A stretch of 32,781 bases of DNA. Source: Clostridiales bacterium. GTDB lineage: Bacteria; Bacillota; Clostridia; Christensenellales; Pumilibacteraceae. Under the pieces are notes generated by a model. It had not been told where the DNA came from and made no database searches. It saw only the letters and a program-made list of their open reading frames with translations. Below are positions 1-7,759 of this stretch, one piece after another (within the stretch, counting starts at the first letter, position 1; each line of letters opens with the position of its first letter). The DNA lies in NCBI GenBank assembly GCA_031255775.1, contig JAIRRW010000137.1, positions 1 through 32,781 of the forward strand. Reading direction: 5' to 3'. Made by a program: the position numbers and the translations under genes.

Positions 1-42
1 GATAAAGCACATATTTAGCCGATTCGTTTCGTATCCTGTAGT

Positions 43-1236
43 ATGAAAAAAGTCTTATCTCTTTCCATGCTGACGGTCGGGACGATCATCGGGGCGGGGT
101 TCGCGTCGGGACGCGAGATCGTTTCGTTTTTCGGGGAGACGCCCGCGCCGTCGGTTGCGGCGCTCTGCGCGGCGTTGTTTTTTCTGTTTTGTCTCTTGTT
201 TCTCTCGGTCGGCGCGCGCGTCAAAGCGGACGACATCGGCACGGTCAACCGCCGGATCGGCGGGCGGCTGGACGTCGTCTTAAATATCGCGCTCTTATTC
301 AACAGCGCGGTATCGCTGGTCGCCATGCTGGCCGGTATAAACAGTCTGTTTGACGGCATGATCAAGCTGTCGCCCCTGTACGCCGCTTTAGCGGGCGTCC
401 TGTGCACGTGTATCGTGATACGCGGGCTCAAGGGCCTCTACGGCGCCAACCTTGTCATGGTGCCCGTTTTGGCCGCCGTCATGATCGGGATTTGCGTCTT
501 TGCCCTCATGACGGGCGGCAATTATGCGGGCGGCCCCTTCTTAAAGGGCTGGTTGAGCGCCTTGCCTTACGTCGGGATGAACATGATGCTGGCGGCGAGC
601 GTGCTGACGACGGTACACGACACCACCAAAAAACAGCGCGTCGCGTGCGCGGCGGTGACGGCCGTTTTGTTGGGCGGCATCATGCTGCTGTTTATCGTCG
701 CGGTCAACAAAAACGGCGGCGCGTCCGCGGCCGATATGCCGATTTTAGCCCTCGCTAAGCGCGCCGGGCCGGTTTTGTACGGCCTTTGTATCGCGACCGT
801 CGCTTTGGGGATATTCACCACCATGCTGACCGCGCATCTGGCACTGACAAGCTGGCTCAAGACATTGGTCGGCGGAACGCTCTATTGCGCCGTCCTCGTC
901 ATGCTTGGCGCCTTTATTTTCTCGTTTTTCGGCTTTAAGAATGTGATCGACTTTATCTATCCCGTTGTGGGCGGGATCGGGATTTTGTACATGCTCCTAA
1001 ACGGTTGGTACCTATTGAAGGGAGCCCCCCCGGCGTTTGCGAAAAAACTTTTCCAGCCGCGCGATCAAAAAGTACATGAGCCCCGCCAATACGCAAAGTA
1101 CCACAATCGAAGCCATGACAAGGTCGATCTGAAACACCTGCCCGCCGTAGATAATCAGATGGCCAAGCCCCGCGCTCGACATGATATATTCTCCCATAAT
1201 GGTGCCCACCCAGGCAAGGCCGATGTTGATCTTTAG
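43..1236 (+). CDS. ykvI: YkvI-family membrane protein with an antisense-derived tail
   Basis: This is an integral membrane protein of the uncharacterised YkvI family, which is related to APC-type transporters; its substrate is unknown. The N-terminus carries the family hallmark GAGFASGREI (residues 17-26) followed by FF. About ten hydrophobic segments follow up to about residue 327. The recognisable protein ends near residue 327 (GWYLLKG). The remaining 70 residues are hydrophilic and are encoded by the antisense of the convergent permease gene, so the original stop has probably been lost or shifted. A TGA in another frame at 1016-1018 lies exactly where a family member would be expected to end. 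YkvI of Bacillus is about 350 residues, against 397 here. No clear ribosome-binding site precedes the ATG. The family call is firm; the true C-terminus is uncertain. Confidence 0.8.
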   Translation: MKKVLSLSMLTVGTIIGAGFASGREIVSFFGETPAPSVAALCAALFFLFCLLFLSVGARVKADDIGTVNRRIGGRLDVVLNIALLFNSAVSLVAMLAGINSLFDGMIKLSPLYAALAGVLCTCIVIRGLKGLYGANLVMVPVLAAVMIGICVFALMTGGNYAGGPFLKGWLSALPYVGMNMMLAASVLTTVHDTTKKQRVACAAVTAVLLGGIMLLFIVAVNKNGGASAADMPILALAKRAGPVLYGLCIATVALGIFTTMLTAHLALTSWLKTLVGGTLYCAVLVMLGAFIFSFFGFKNVIDFIYPVVGGIGILYMLLNGWYLLKGAPPAFAKKLFQPRDQKVHEPRQYAKYHNRSHDKVDLKHLPAVDNQMAKPRARHDIFSHNGAHPGKADVDL

Positions 1237-1821
1237 GACGGAGATCAGTTCGGGTACGGCGTTTGGGAGAACCAGCTTATAAAAGATTTGCAGCTTGGAC
1301 GCGCCCATGGACTGCATCAAAAACACCTTGTTTTTGTCACAGGCCAAAAAACTTTGCAGCATACTGATGACGGTCACGACGATGCAGATCAAAAAGGTCA
1401 TCATGATAATGGACTTCATGCCGGCGCCCACCCAAATGATGATGATGGGCCCAAGCGCGATCTTGGGCAGGCTGTTTAGGACGACGATATAGGGGTCCAG
1501 CACGCGCCGCAGGGTATCCGACCACCAGAGCGCGACCGCGGCCAAAAACCCCGCGATGGTGGATATGACAAAGCCCAAAATACATTCGAGCAGGGTGATC
1601 CCGATATGCGGCATAAAATCCTGTCGAAACAGCTGTCCCAGCTTGATAAGGATTCGGGACGGGGAGCTGACAAAAAACGCGTCGACCAGCCTGACCTGCG
1701 TCAAGAACTCCCAGGCGCCCAAAAAGACGGCCAAAACGGCGACCTGCAAGCAGAGCACCTTGATTTTGCCGTTCCGCTTTTTCCTGAGATAGAGCGCGCG
1801 CGGCGTGCATGGCTTTTTCAT
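1012..1821 (-). CDS. ABC transporter permease, sulfonate/nitrate/HMP type
   Basis: This is the membrane subunit of an ABC importer of the SsuC/TauC/ThiX type (BPD_transp_1 family). It has about six hydrophobic segments. The cytoplasmic EAA-like loop reads MGASKLQIFYKLVLPNAVPE, the site that docks the ATPase. The ATG at 1821 is chosen over an in-frame start 18 bases upstream because an AAGGAGGT ribosome-binding site sits six bases before it, and because it overlaps the ATPase stop as ATGA (1818-1821), which implies translational coupling. The 3' end lies 225 bp inside the convergent ykvI reading frame. The transported compound cannot be told from sequence; taurine or alkanesulfonates, nitrate and the thiamine pyrimidine are all typical of this group. 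Confidence 0.88.
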   Translation of the reverse strand: MKKPCTPRALYLRKKRNGKIKVLCLQVAVLAVFLGAWEFLTQVRLVDAFFVSSPSRILIKLGQLFRQDFMPHIGITLLECILGFVISTIAGFLAAVALWWSDTLRRVLDPYIVVLNSLPKIALGPIIIIWVGAGMKSIIMMTFLICIVVTVISMLQSFLACDKNKVFLMQSMGASKLQIFYKLVLPNAVPELISVLKINIGLAWVGTIMGEYIMSSAGLGHLIIYGGQVFQIDLVMASIVVLCVLAGLMYFLIARLEKFFRKRRGGSLQ

Positions 1822-2573
1822 GCGCCGACCTCCTTCCAAACCTTGTCAAACCAGCCCGAAAAGGCCGGGTCCTCGCGCCGTTTCAGCGGCGTGGGTCTGT
1901 CAATATCAAGTGTATAGATCCGTTTGACCGTGGCAGGCCGCGCGGACAAAACAACAATGCGGTCGGCCAGGCTCACCGCCTCGGAGATGTCGTGCGTGAC
2001 GAGGAGCGCCGTCTTTTTTTCCTCGCGAATGATGGCGTATACGTCGTCGCATACGCTTAGGCGCGTTTGAAAGTCCAAGGCGGAAAAGGGCTCGTCCAGC
2101 AGCAGGAGTTTGGGACGAAAGGCCAGCGTGCGAATCAGCGCGGCGCGCTGGCGCATACCGCCCGACAGCTGCCGCGGGTGCGCCTTGATAAAGTCGCCCA
2201 GCCCGTATTTTTGCAAGAGCTGTTTGGCGTATTCGATGTTTTCGGGCGTGTTTTTCTTTTGAACCTCTAGGCCTAAGGTCACATTTTGCAGGATGGTTCG
2301 CCAGGCAAACAGGTTGTCGCTTTGCAGCATATAGCCGACCTCGCCGCTGGTGCCCGTGATTTCCTTGCCGCCCAGGCGTATGCTGCCGGCCGTGGGTTTT
2401 AGCAGCCCCGCGGCCAGCGAGAGGACGGTGGTTTTTCCGCAGCCCGAGGGGCCGACGATCGCCACAAATTCGCCCTCCTTGACCCGCAGGCTGATGTCCC
2501 TTAGCGCCTCGGTTTCATGCGCCGCCGACTGATAGGTCAGTCCGACGTTTTCGATGGTGAGTATGTCGTCCAT
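1818..2573 (-). CDS. ABC transporter ATPase, SsuB/TauB type
   Basis: This is the ATP-hydrolysing subunit that powers the adjacent permease. All nucleotide-binding motifs are present, numbered from the chosen start: Walker A GPSGCGKTT (about 41-49), Q-loop YMLQSDN (about 81-87), signature LSGGMRQR (about 136-143), Walker B LLLLDEPFSALD (about 156-167) and the switch histidine in VTHD (about 194). The ATG at 2573 is preferred over the frame's upstream start at 2633, because the family begins just before the first beta strand (DILTIENVGL), AGAGGA precedes this ATG, and the upstream part would cross a 12-bp hairpin. It is the second gene of the importer operon. Confidence 0.9.
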   Translation of the reverse strand: MDDILTIENVGLTYQSAAHETEALRDISLRVKEGEFVAIVGPSGCGKTTVLSLAAGLLKPTAGSIRLGGKEITGTSGEVGYMLQSDNLFAWRTILQNVTLGLEVQKKNTPENIEYAKQLLQKYGLGDFIKAHPRQLSGGMRQRAALIRTLAFRPKLLLLDEPFSALDFQTRLSVCDDVYAIIREEKKTALLVTHDISEAVSLADRIVVLSARPATVKRIYTLDIDRPTPLKRREDPAFSGWFDKVWKEVGA

Positions 2574-2594
2574 GGTTGTCTGTCCTCTAAAATT

Positions 2595-2632
2595 TGTCCG
2601 CGCCGCGGGGATAAGGGTTGGCGGCGCGGACA
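2595..2632 (-). other. 12-bp perfect stem-loop upstream of the ABC ATPase
   Basis: The arms TGTCCGCGCCGC (2595-2606) and its exact complement (2621-2632) flank a 14-base loop, between the substrate-binding-protein gene and the ATPase start. No U-tract follows in the direction of transcription, so it is not a standard terminator. Stem-loops at this place in importer operons often stabilise the upstream message so that the binding protein exceeds the ATPase; that role is inferred here. Confidence 0.6.
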
Positions 2633-2638
2633 CCTGTC

Positions 2639-2774
2639 TTGTCCGGAGTGACAGATAGTGGGTTGAAACGGGCTACGTGCATCGCGGCAACTCGGTTACG
2701 TATTAGAAATACGCGCCCTCGTTGCCCCGCCGCCTGTTGCCCGTCTGAACCTCACTCTTTGTCACTCCGGACAA
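2639..2774. repeat. MITE-like long imperfect palindrome in the ABC operon
   Basis: Perfect 15-bp terminal inverted repeats TTGTCCGGAGTGACA (2639-2653) and TGTCACTCCGGACAA (2760-2774) bound a 136-bp segment. The pairing continues imperfectly inward (GGTTGAAACGGGC against GCCCGTCTGAACC). Near the middle is a small hairpin, CGTATT AGA AATACG. There is no coding content. The motif TTTGTCCGC occurs on both sides (about 2593 and 2782). Terminal inverted repeats, small size and lack of genes fit a non-autonomous mobile element or a dispersed palindromic repeat. In RNA it would fold into a long hairpin between the binding-protein and ATPase cistrons. Confidence 0.6.
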
Positions 2775-2799
2775 CCCATGATTTGTCCGCTCCCTGCCG

Positions 2800-3816
2800 T
2801 TAAGCCGTTTTCCGTTCGGCGATCACCGCGTTCACGTAGGTGTTGTCCACCGCCTTGGTGTAGGGCACGTTCTTGCTCAGCTCGCCCGCGTTCATCATGA
2901 CGGTTTGGAGCATCAGATAGGATTCCTCCGCAAAATAGGGCGTTTCGCACCAAGCGTCGATCTCGCCGTAACGAATCACCGAGCTTTTGAGCATATCGAG
3001 CTCAATCCCGGTAAAAAAGGGCTGCATGGCCTTGGCGACGTCCAACGGGTCGGCGTTTACGGTAAAGTCATAGCCCTTGATGATCGCCCGAATAAAGCTC
3101 TTGATGACCGCCTCGTTGCTTTCGATATAGCTTTTGCTTGCCGAAAACGAGGTGTAGGGGACAAGGCCGCTTGCCTCGCCGACGGCCGCCACGACATAGC
3201 CCTTGCCGTTTTTTTCCACCTCGGAGGCGGTCGGCTCAAACAGGGTCGTATAGTCGATATTCGGCTGTGACACAAACGTCGGCCCCATCATGGCAAAGTC
3301 CACGCTCTGATCAAAGTTCATGTCGGTGATCTCCATGCCGTTGCTGTTGACGACGTACTGGAGCGTCATCGACGGCATACCGCCCTTGCGTCCGGCCAAA
3401 ATATGCTTACCCCTTAAATCCGTCCACTTAAAGGTATCCTTCTCGTCCTTTTTCGAGACGATAAACGACCCGTCGCGCTTAGTCAGCTGGGCGAAAATGA
3501 TGGGATAATCCAGCTTGCCCTCCGCCTGCGCGTACACCGTCGCCTCGGGACCAAGGAGGCCGATGTCGGCGGATTTAGAGGATAGGGCGGTCATGACCTT
3601 GTCCGCGCCCTGGCCGGTGACAAGCTCGATGTATAGCCCCTCCTCCTCAAAATAGCCCTCGGTGACGGCCGCGTACATGGGCGCGTAAAAGACGCTGCGC
3701 GCCACCTCGTTTAGGCGAACCAATGTGAGGCCGGGCGGCACCTTGTCGCAGCCGGTCATCAGCAATCCGGCAAACAGCATCGCGCCGGACAAGAGCAGTG
3801 TGACCAATTTTTTCAT
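2800..3816 (-). CDS. ABC substrate-binding lipoprotein (NMT1/SsuA-like)
   Basis: This is the extracytoplasmic binding lipoprotein of the importer. A lysine start and hydrophobic stretch end in the lipobox LMTGC, with the lipid-modified cysteine at residue 23. The mature part has the NMT1/SsuA/TauA pattern: VFYAPMYAAVTEGYFEEEGL near the start, then a GADKVM segment and an SADIGLLGPE segment. The length of 338 residues is usual. AGGAGG lies 11 bases before the ATG. It is the first gene of the operon and is transcribed away from valS. The SsuA/ThiY-like family can bind sulfonates, nitrate, or the thiamine precursor HMP; I saw no thiamine riboswitch in the leader, which weakly argues against a thiamine role. 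The ligand is unknown. Confidence 0.88.
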   Translation of the reverse strand: MKKLVTLLLSGAMLFAGLLMTGCDKVPPGLTLVRLNEVARSVFYAPMYAAVTEGYFEEEGLYIELVTGQGADKVMTALSSKSADIGLLGPEATVYAQAEGKLDYPIIFAQLTKRDGSFIVSKKDEKDTFKWTDLRGKHILAGRKGGMPSMTLQYVVNSNGMEITDMNFDQSVDFAMMGPTFVSQPNIDYTTLFEPTASEVEKNGKGYVVAAVGEASGLVPYTSFSASKSYIESNEAVIKSFIRAIIKGYDFTVNADPLDVAKAMQPFFTGIELDMLKSSVIRYGEIDAWCETPYFAEESYLMLQTVMMNAGELSKNVPYTKAVDNTYVNAVIAERKTA

Positions 3817-3950
3817 GTGTTTTCGTTCCTCCTAAAAATTGATTTGAATGGGATGATGTATAAGGCTCGGCGCCCGATAAGGATATACGGCGCCGTGTAT
3901 ACTTCATAGTATGAATCGGGATATAAATCCGTGCTTGTCGTTTGTCCCGC
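3817..3950 (-). promoter_or_regulatory. Leader of the ABC importer operon with palindromes
   Basis: This leader, between the binding-protein gene and the valS promoter, holds the perfect 10-bp palindrome ACGGCGCCGT (3887-3896), flanked by ATAT and GTAT, and a second inverted repeat ATACT-ATGA-AGTAT (about 3899-3912). Either could be an operator for a dimeric regulator. A consensus promoter could not be fixed with confidence. The AGGAGG ribosome-binding site is at the gene-proximal end. Confidence 0.35.
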
Positions 3951-3979
3951 TTGCCAATTTTGCGGCGCTATGCTATACT
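3951..3979 (+). promoter_or_regulatory. sigma-A-type promoter of valS
   Basis: TTGCCA (3951-3956), a 17-base spacer, then TATACT (3974-3979) preceded by TGC, an extended -10. The predicted transcript starts near 3986, leaving a leader of only about 25 bases. There is therefore no room for the T-box that often controls aminoacyl-tRNA synthetase genes in Firmicutes. Confidence 0.75.
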
Positions 3980-4010
3980 GTTTAACAACAAACCGCAAGG
4001 AGTCAGCGCG

Positions 4011-6635
4011 ATGCAAAGCAGTTACGACCCAAAAACTTTTGAAGAACGGATCTATCAAAAATGGATGCGCGAGGGATATTTTAAGGCCGACGCCGGGTCG
4101 GGTAAGGAACCCTTTACCATCGCGATGCCGCCGCCCAACATTACCAGCCAGCTGCATATCGGCCATGCGATGGGCGATACCATTCAGGACGTCGTCATCC
4201 GGTACAAGCGCATGAAGGGCTTTGAGGCGCTGTATATCCCGGGCACCGACCACGCCTCCATCGCGACCGAGGTCAAGATTGTCGAAAAGATGAAGGAGGA
4301 GGGGCTGACCAAGGCCGATCTCGGGCGCGAGGGCTTTTTGCGCCGCGCGTTTGCCTGGAAGGAGCAGTACGGCGGCCGCATCGTCGAGCAGATCAAAAAG
4401 CTGGGCATTTCCTGCGACTGGGACAGGCTGGCCTTTACCATGGACGAGCGCTGTTCCAAGGCCGTCCGCCACGCGTTTGTCAAGCTGTACAACAAAAAAC
4501 TGATCTATCGGGGCGACCGCATCATCAATTGGTGTCCCGAATGTAAGACGGCGATATCCGACGCCGAGGTCGAATATAAGGCCGAGGACGGGCATCTCTG
4601 GCACCTGAGGTATCCGGTGGAGGGCGGCGGGTTTATCACGGTCGCGACCACGCGGCCCGAGACCATGCTGGGCGACACGGCCGTCGCGGTCAACCCGTCC
4701 GATAAGCGCTACACAAAATATCACGGCAAATTCGTGCTGCTGCCGCTTGCCGACAGGCGGATCCCCGTCGTGGCCGATCACTATGTCGACAAGGCTTTCG
4801 GCACCGGCGCCGTCAAGATCACGCCCGCCCACGACCCCAACGATTTTGAGGTGGGGGCGCGGCACGGCCTGCCGGTTTTGCGCGTCATGCGCGACGACGG
4901 CACGATGAACGGCGAGGCGGGCGCGGCGTACGAGGGGCTGACGCGGGAGGCCGCGCGCAAAAAGGTTCTTTCCGATCTGGACGCGCTGGGACTCCTCGAA
5001 AAAACCGAGCCGCACGCGCACAACGTCGGACACTGCTACCGCTGTCATAAGACGGTGGAGCCCATTGTCTCCAAGCAGTGGTTTGTCGCCATGAAGGATT
5101 TGGCCGTCCCGGCGATAGACGGCGTACGGGCGGGCGCGGTCAGGTTTATCCCCAAACGCTTCGAAAAGATGTATTTCAACTGGATGGAAAATATTCGGGA
5201 CTGGTGCATCAGCCGCCAATTGTGGTGGGGGCACCGAATCCCCGTCTTTTACTGCGACGCCTGCGGCTTCGAGACCGCGTCCGAGACGGATCTTGCCGTT
5301 TGTCCCAAGTGCGGCAGGGCGGCGCGGCAGGACGAGGATGTTTTGGACACCTGGTTTTCCTCGGCGCTGTGGCCGTTTTCGACGCTGGGCTGGCCGGAGG
5401 AAACGCCCGCCCTCGGCTATTTTTATCCCACAAACGTGCTGGTCACGGCCTACGACATCATCACGTTTTGGGTGTCCCGCATGATCTTTAGCGGGTACGA
5501 ATACCTAAATAAAAAGCCGTTTTCGGATGTGCTGATCCACGGTCTGGTGCGCGACGCCCAAGGCCGAAAGATGTCTAAGTCCTTGGGCAACGGCATCGAC
5601 CCGATGGAAATCATCGAGGCGTACGGCGCGGATTCGCTGCGGTTTTCGCTGGTGTCGGGCACGGCGATGGGCGGGGACGTCCGCCACAGCCGCGAAAAGC
5701 TCGAGGGCTGCCGCAATTTTATGAACAAGATATGGAACGCCGCGCGGTTTGTCCTGCTCAACGCCGCGCAGATTCCGTTTGCGCCCTTTAGGCAGGGGGC
5801 GCCCGGCCTGACGCTGGCGGACAGGTGGATCTTGTCCGAGCTGAACGCGGTCACCAAGGTCGTCACCGGCTATATGGACAAGTACGAGGCGGGACTGGCC
5901 GCCTCGGCCATCTACGACTTTGTGTGGAGCAAGTTCTGCGACTGGTATATCGAGACGGCCAAGGCCGAAATGAACGGCGGCGAGGCGGCGCGGCGCGAAA
6001 GGACCGTGGGCGTGCTGCTGCACGTGCTTAGGGAGTCGCTAAAGCTGCTGCATCCGTTTGCGCCCTTTATCACCGCCGAAATTTACAACAGCCTGCCCAA
6101 CAAGGACGCGACCGACATCATGGTGTCGGCGTTTCCGTTGTTTGACCGAAAAAGCGCCCATCCGGCGGCGGTCAAGGGGATGGGGGAGATCATGGAGATC
6201 GTCCGCGCCGTCCGTCATATGCGGCAGGAGATGCGCGTCCCCCAAGCCAAGCGGACGATGCTGTATATCGCGGCGGAGCCGGGAAAAGAAAAGCTCTTGG
6301 CCGAGGGCGCGTTGTATATCGAAAAGCTGTGTCAGGGAAGCGGGCTTGTTTTCGGGATACCGACGGGAAAGACCGTGCAGGCCGTGACCGAAACGGGAAA
6401 GGTGTACATTCCCCTTGGCGAGCTTGTGGACGAGGCGGCCGAAATCAAGCGCCTGTTGGGGGAGCTGGAGACGGTTTCCGCCGAGATCAAACGGGCGGAG
6501 GGCAAGCTGAGCAATCCCGGTTTTACGGCCAAGGCGCCGCCCGCCCTCATCGAGGAGGAACGGCAAAAGGTCGAAAAGTATCGGCAGCTTAAAGAAAAGC
6601 TGACGCTCTCGCTGCGGGACGGCGTGGACAAATAG
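4011..6635 (+). CDS. valS: Valyl-tRNA synthetase
   Basis: Charges tRNA-Val with valine in the cytoplasm and edits mischarged threonine. The class I signatures are HIGH (residues 49-52, in the stretch PPPNITSQLHIGHA) and KMSKS (520-524). The editing domain is represented by TTRPETMLGDTAVAVNP and by AHDPNDFEVG. A four-cysteine zinc-type knuckle (CDAC...CPKC, about residues 415-436) sits in the catalytic insertion. The C-terminal 65 or so residues form the expected charged coiled-coil arm. The length of 874 residues is typical. The ATG at 4011 is chosen because AAGGAG lies eight bases before it and the promoter lies between it and the upstream in-frame start at 3942. The gene is monocistronic, with its own promoter and terminator. 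Confidence 0.97.
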   Translation: MQSSYDPKTFEERIYQKWMREGYFKADAGSGKEPFTIAMPPPNITSQLHIGHAMGDTIQDVVIRYKRMKGFEALYIPGTDHASIATEVKIVEKMKEEGLTKADLGREGFLRRAFAWKEQYGGRIVEQIKKLGISCDWDRLAFTMDERCSKAVRHAFVKLYNKKLIYRGDRIINWCPECKTAISDAEVEYKAEDGHLWHLRYPVEGGGFITVATTRPETMLGDTAVAVNPSDKRYTKYHGKFVLLPLADRRIPVVADHYVDKAFGTGAVKITPAHDPNDFEVGARHGLPVLRVMRDDGTMNGEAGAAYEGLTREAARKKVLSDLDALGLLEKTEPHAHNVGHCYRCHKTVEPIVSKQWFVAMKDLAVPAIDGVRAGAVRFIPKRFEKMYFNWMENIRDWCISRQLWWGHRIPVFYCDACGFETASETDLAVCPKCGRAARQDEDVLDTWFSSALWPFSTLGWPEETPALGYFYPTNVLVTAYDIITFWVSRMIFSGYEYLNKKPFSDVLIHGLVRDAQGRKMSKSLGNGIDPMEIIEAYGADSLRFSLVSGTAMGGDVRHSREKLEGCRNFMNKIWNAARFVLLNAAQIPFAPFRQGAPGLTLADRWILSELNAVTKVVTGYMDKYEAGLAASAIYDFVWSKFCDWYIETAKAEMNGGEAARRERTVGVLLHVLRESLKLLHPFAPFITAEIYNSLPNKDATDIMVSAFPLFDRKSAHPAAVKGMGEIMEIVRAVRHMRQEMRVPQAKRTMLYIAAEPGKEKLLAEGALYIEKLCQGSGLVFGIPTGKTVQAVTETGKVYIPLGELVDEAAEIKRLLGELETVSAEIKRAEGKLSNPGFTAKAPPALIEEERQKVEKYRQLKEKLTLSLRDGVDK

Positions 6636-6656
6636 CGGAAAAATAACTGACACCCC

Positions 6657-6699
6657 AATCCCTCCCGCGTCATATAACAGACAGGGAGGGATTTTGTTT
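6657..6699 (+). terminator. valS terminator whose 3' arm is the next gene's ribosome-binding site
   Basis: The inverted repeat AATCCCTCCC (6657-6666) and GGGAGGGATT (6684-6693), with a 17-base loop, is followed by TTGTTTT, fitting a Rho-independent terminator. The 3' arm GGGAGGG is also the only ribosome-binding site for the gene starting at 6701, ten bases downstream, so that site is paired and hidden in any read-through transcript. Confidence 0.75.
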
Positions 6700-6700
6700 T

Positions 6701-7759
6701 ATGGCGCAGGCAGGCAATTTTTACATAGGGGCAAACGACGAGCACGGATTGAATCCGCCGACGGGGGGCAAGCGTACGCCTGTCATGCCCTATATCGATC
6801 GCAGTTTTTACGAAAACGAATACAACCGAAAGGCAAAGCAATATTTTATGATCGCGCTCTCCCGCTGCGGCTTTAACGTGTTTGACGTCAAGCCCGAGTG
6901 GCAGGACGTCTCGATCAATACGCGCGTTTCCCGCGTCAACGCCCGCAATTTGAGCCTAGTGACGACCTTTGCCTACAACGCGTACGGGAGCGGCACGGCC
7001 TTTAACAACGTCAACGGGTACCTGACCTTTTATTCCGACGAAAACAGCTACGCCCAGCGGAACCGCCTGTTGGCGTACGACGTCTCGGCCGGCCTGTCCG
7101 AAACGCTGCCCACCAATAATTTGGGGATCGGGACGCTGACGGGGATCGGGATGCTGCGGACGGTGCGCTGTCCGGCCGTCATTATCGAGGGCGGCTTTAT
7201 GACCAATTTTTACGAAGCCAAGCTGATGATGGACCCCGATTTTCAAAAGGCCGCGGGCGAGGGCGCCTGCATGGGCGTGTGCGACTTTTTGGACGTCGCC
7301 TACGTCCCCCAATCGGCAAAAAACCCGACCTTACGGCAGGGCGCGCGCGGAAAATCCGTCCAATATATGCAATATCTATTGCGCCTTCACGATTTTGAGG
7401 TATCGCCCGACGGCGTATTCGGCCCGGGCACGGCCGAGGCGGTCAGGGCGTTCCAGACCTTTAACGGCCTGACGGTCGACGGCATTGTCGGCAAAAACAC
7501 CTGGTCGGCGTTCCTTATCGATCATACCCCCATGCCCACGCTAAGACGAGGGGCAAGCGGCGCCGCCGTCGCCTATCTCCAGCAAAAGCTCCTCTCCAAG
7601 CTCTATAACGCGGGGGCGGTCGACGGCGTATTCGGCGGCAATACCGAACGCGCGGTTTTAGAATTTCAGACCGAAAACTGCCTGAGCGTGGACGGTATCG
7701 TCGGCAAAAATACCTGGGGCAAGCTCATGCCCATGGGCGGGGGACGGCCAATGCCGTAA
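6701..7759 (+). CDS. Amidase_3-like protein with two peptidoglycan-binding domains
   Basis: Resembles zinc N-acetylmuramoyl-L-alanine amidases (Amidase_3) at residues 1-200, followed by two PG_binding_1 repeats (about 208-270 and 279-345, each ending DGIVGKNTW). Conserved points are H15 in DEHG followed by GKRTP, E38 in YENEYNR, and the catalytic glutamate E163 in PAVIIEGGFMTN. At the second metal histidine, normally SIHANA, the protein reads TFAYNAYG, so alanine 91 replaces histidine. It may be inactive, use another ligand, or represent a divergent subfamily. There is no signal peptide, which suits a spore-associated, holin-dependent or cytoplasmic protein. Its ribosome-binding site lies in the valS terminator stem, and a possible promoter (CTGACA, 18 bases, CATATA; 6647-6676) would start RNA near 6683 and free it. 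Confidence 0.75.
   Translation: MAQAGNFYIGANDEHGLNPPTGGKRTPVMPYIDRSFYENEYNRKAKQYFMIALSRCGFNVFDVKPEWQDVSINTRVSRVNARNLSLVTTFAYNAYGSGTAFNNVNGYLTFYSDENSYAQRNRLLAYDVSAGLSETLPTNNLGIGTLTGIGMLRTVRCPAVIIEGGFMTNFYEAKLMMDPDFQKAAGEGACMGVCDFLDVAYVPQSAKNPTLRQGARGKSVQYMQYLLRLHDFEVSPDGVFGPGTAEAVRAFQTFNGLTVDGIVGKNTWSAFLIDHTPMPTLRRGASGAAVAYLQQKLLSKLYNAGAVDGVFGGNTERAVLEFQTENCLSVDGIVGKNTWGKLMPMGGGRPMP

Noticed and set aside
1-42. Promoter for ykvI in the first 42 bases
   Set aside because: ACATATT at 9-15 resembles a sigma-E -35, but the matching -10 is poor and upstream context is cut by the window edge.
3980-4010. T-box riboswitch upstream of valS
   Set aside because: The promoter leaves a leader of only about 25 bases and no T-box core sequence is present.
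3813-5234. Long 473-codon open frame on the minus strand opposite valS
   Set aside because: It is antisense to the conserved, motif-complete valS and its product is of low complexity with no family resemblance; long antisense frames are common in GC-rich genes.
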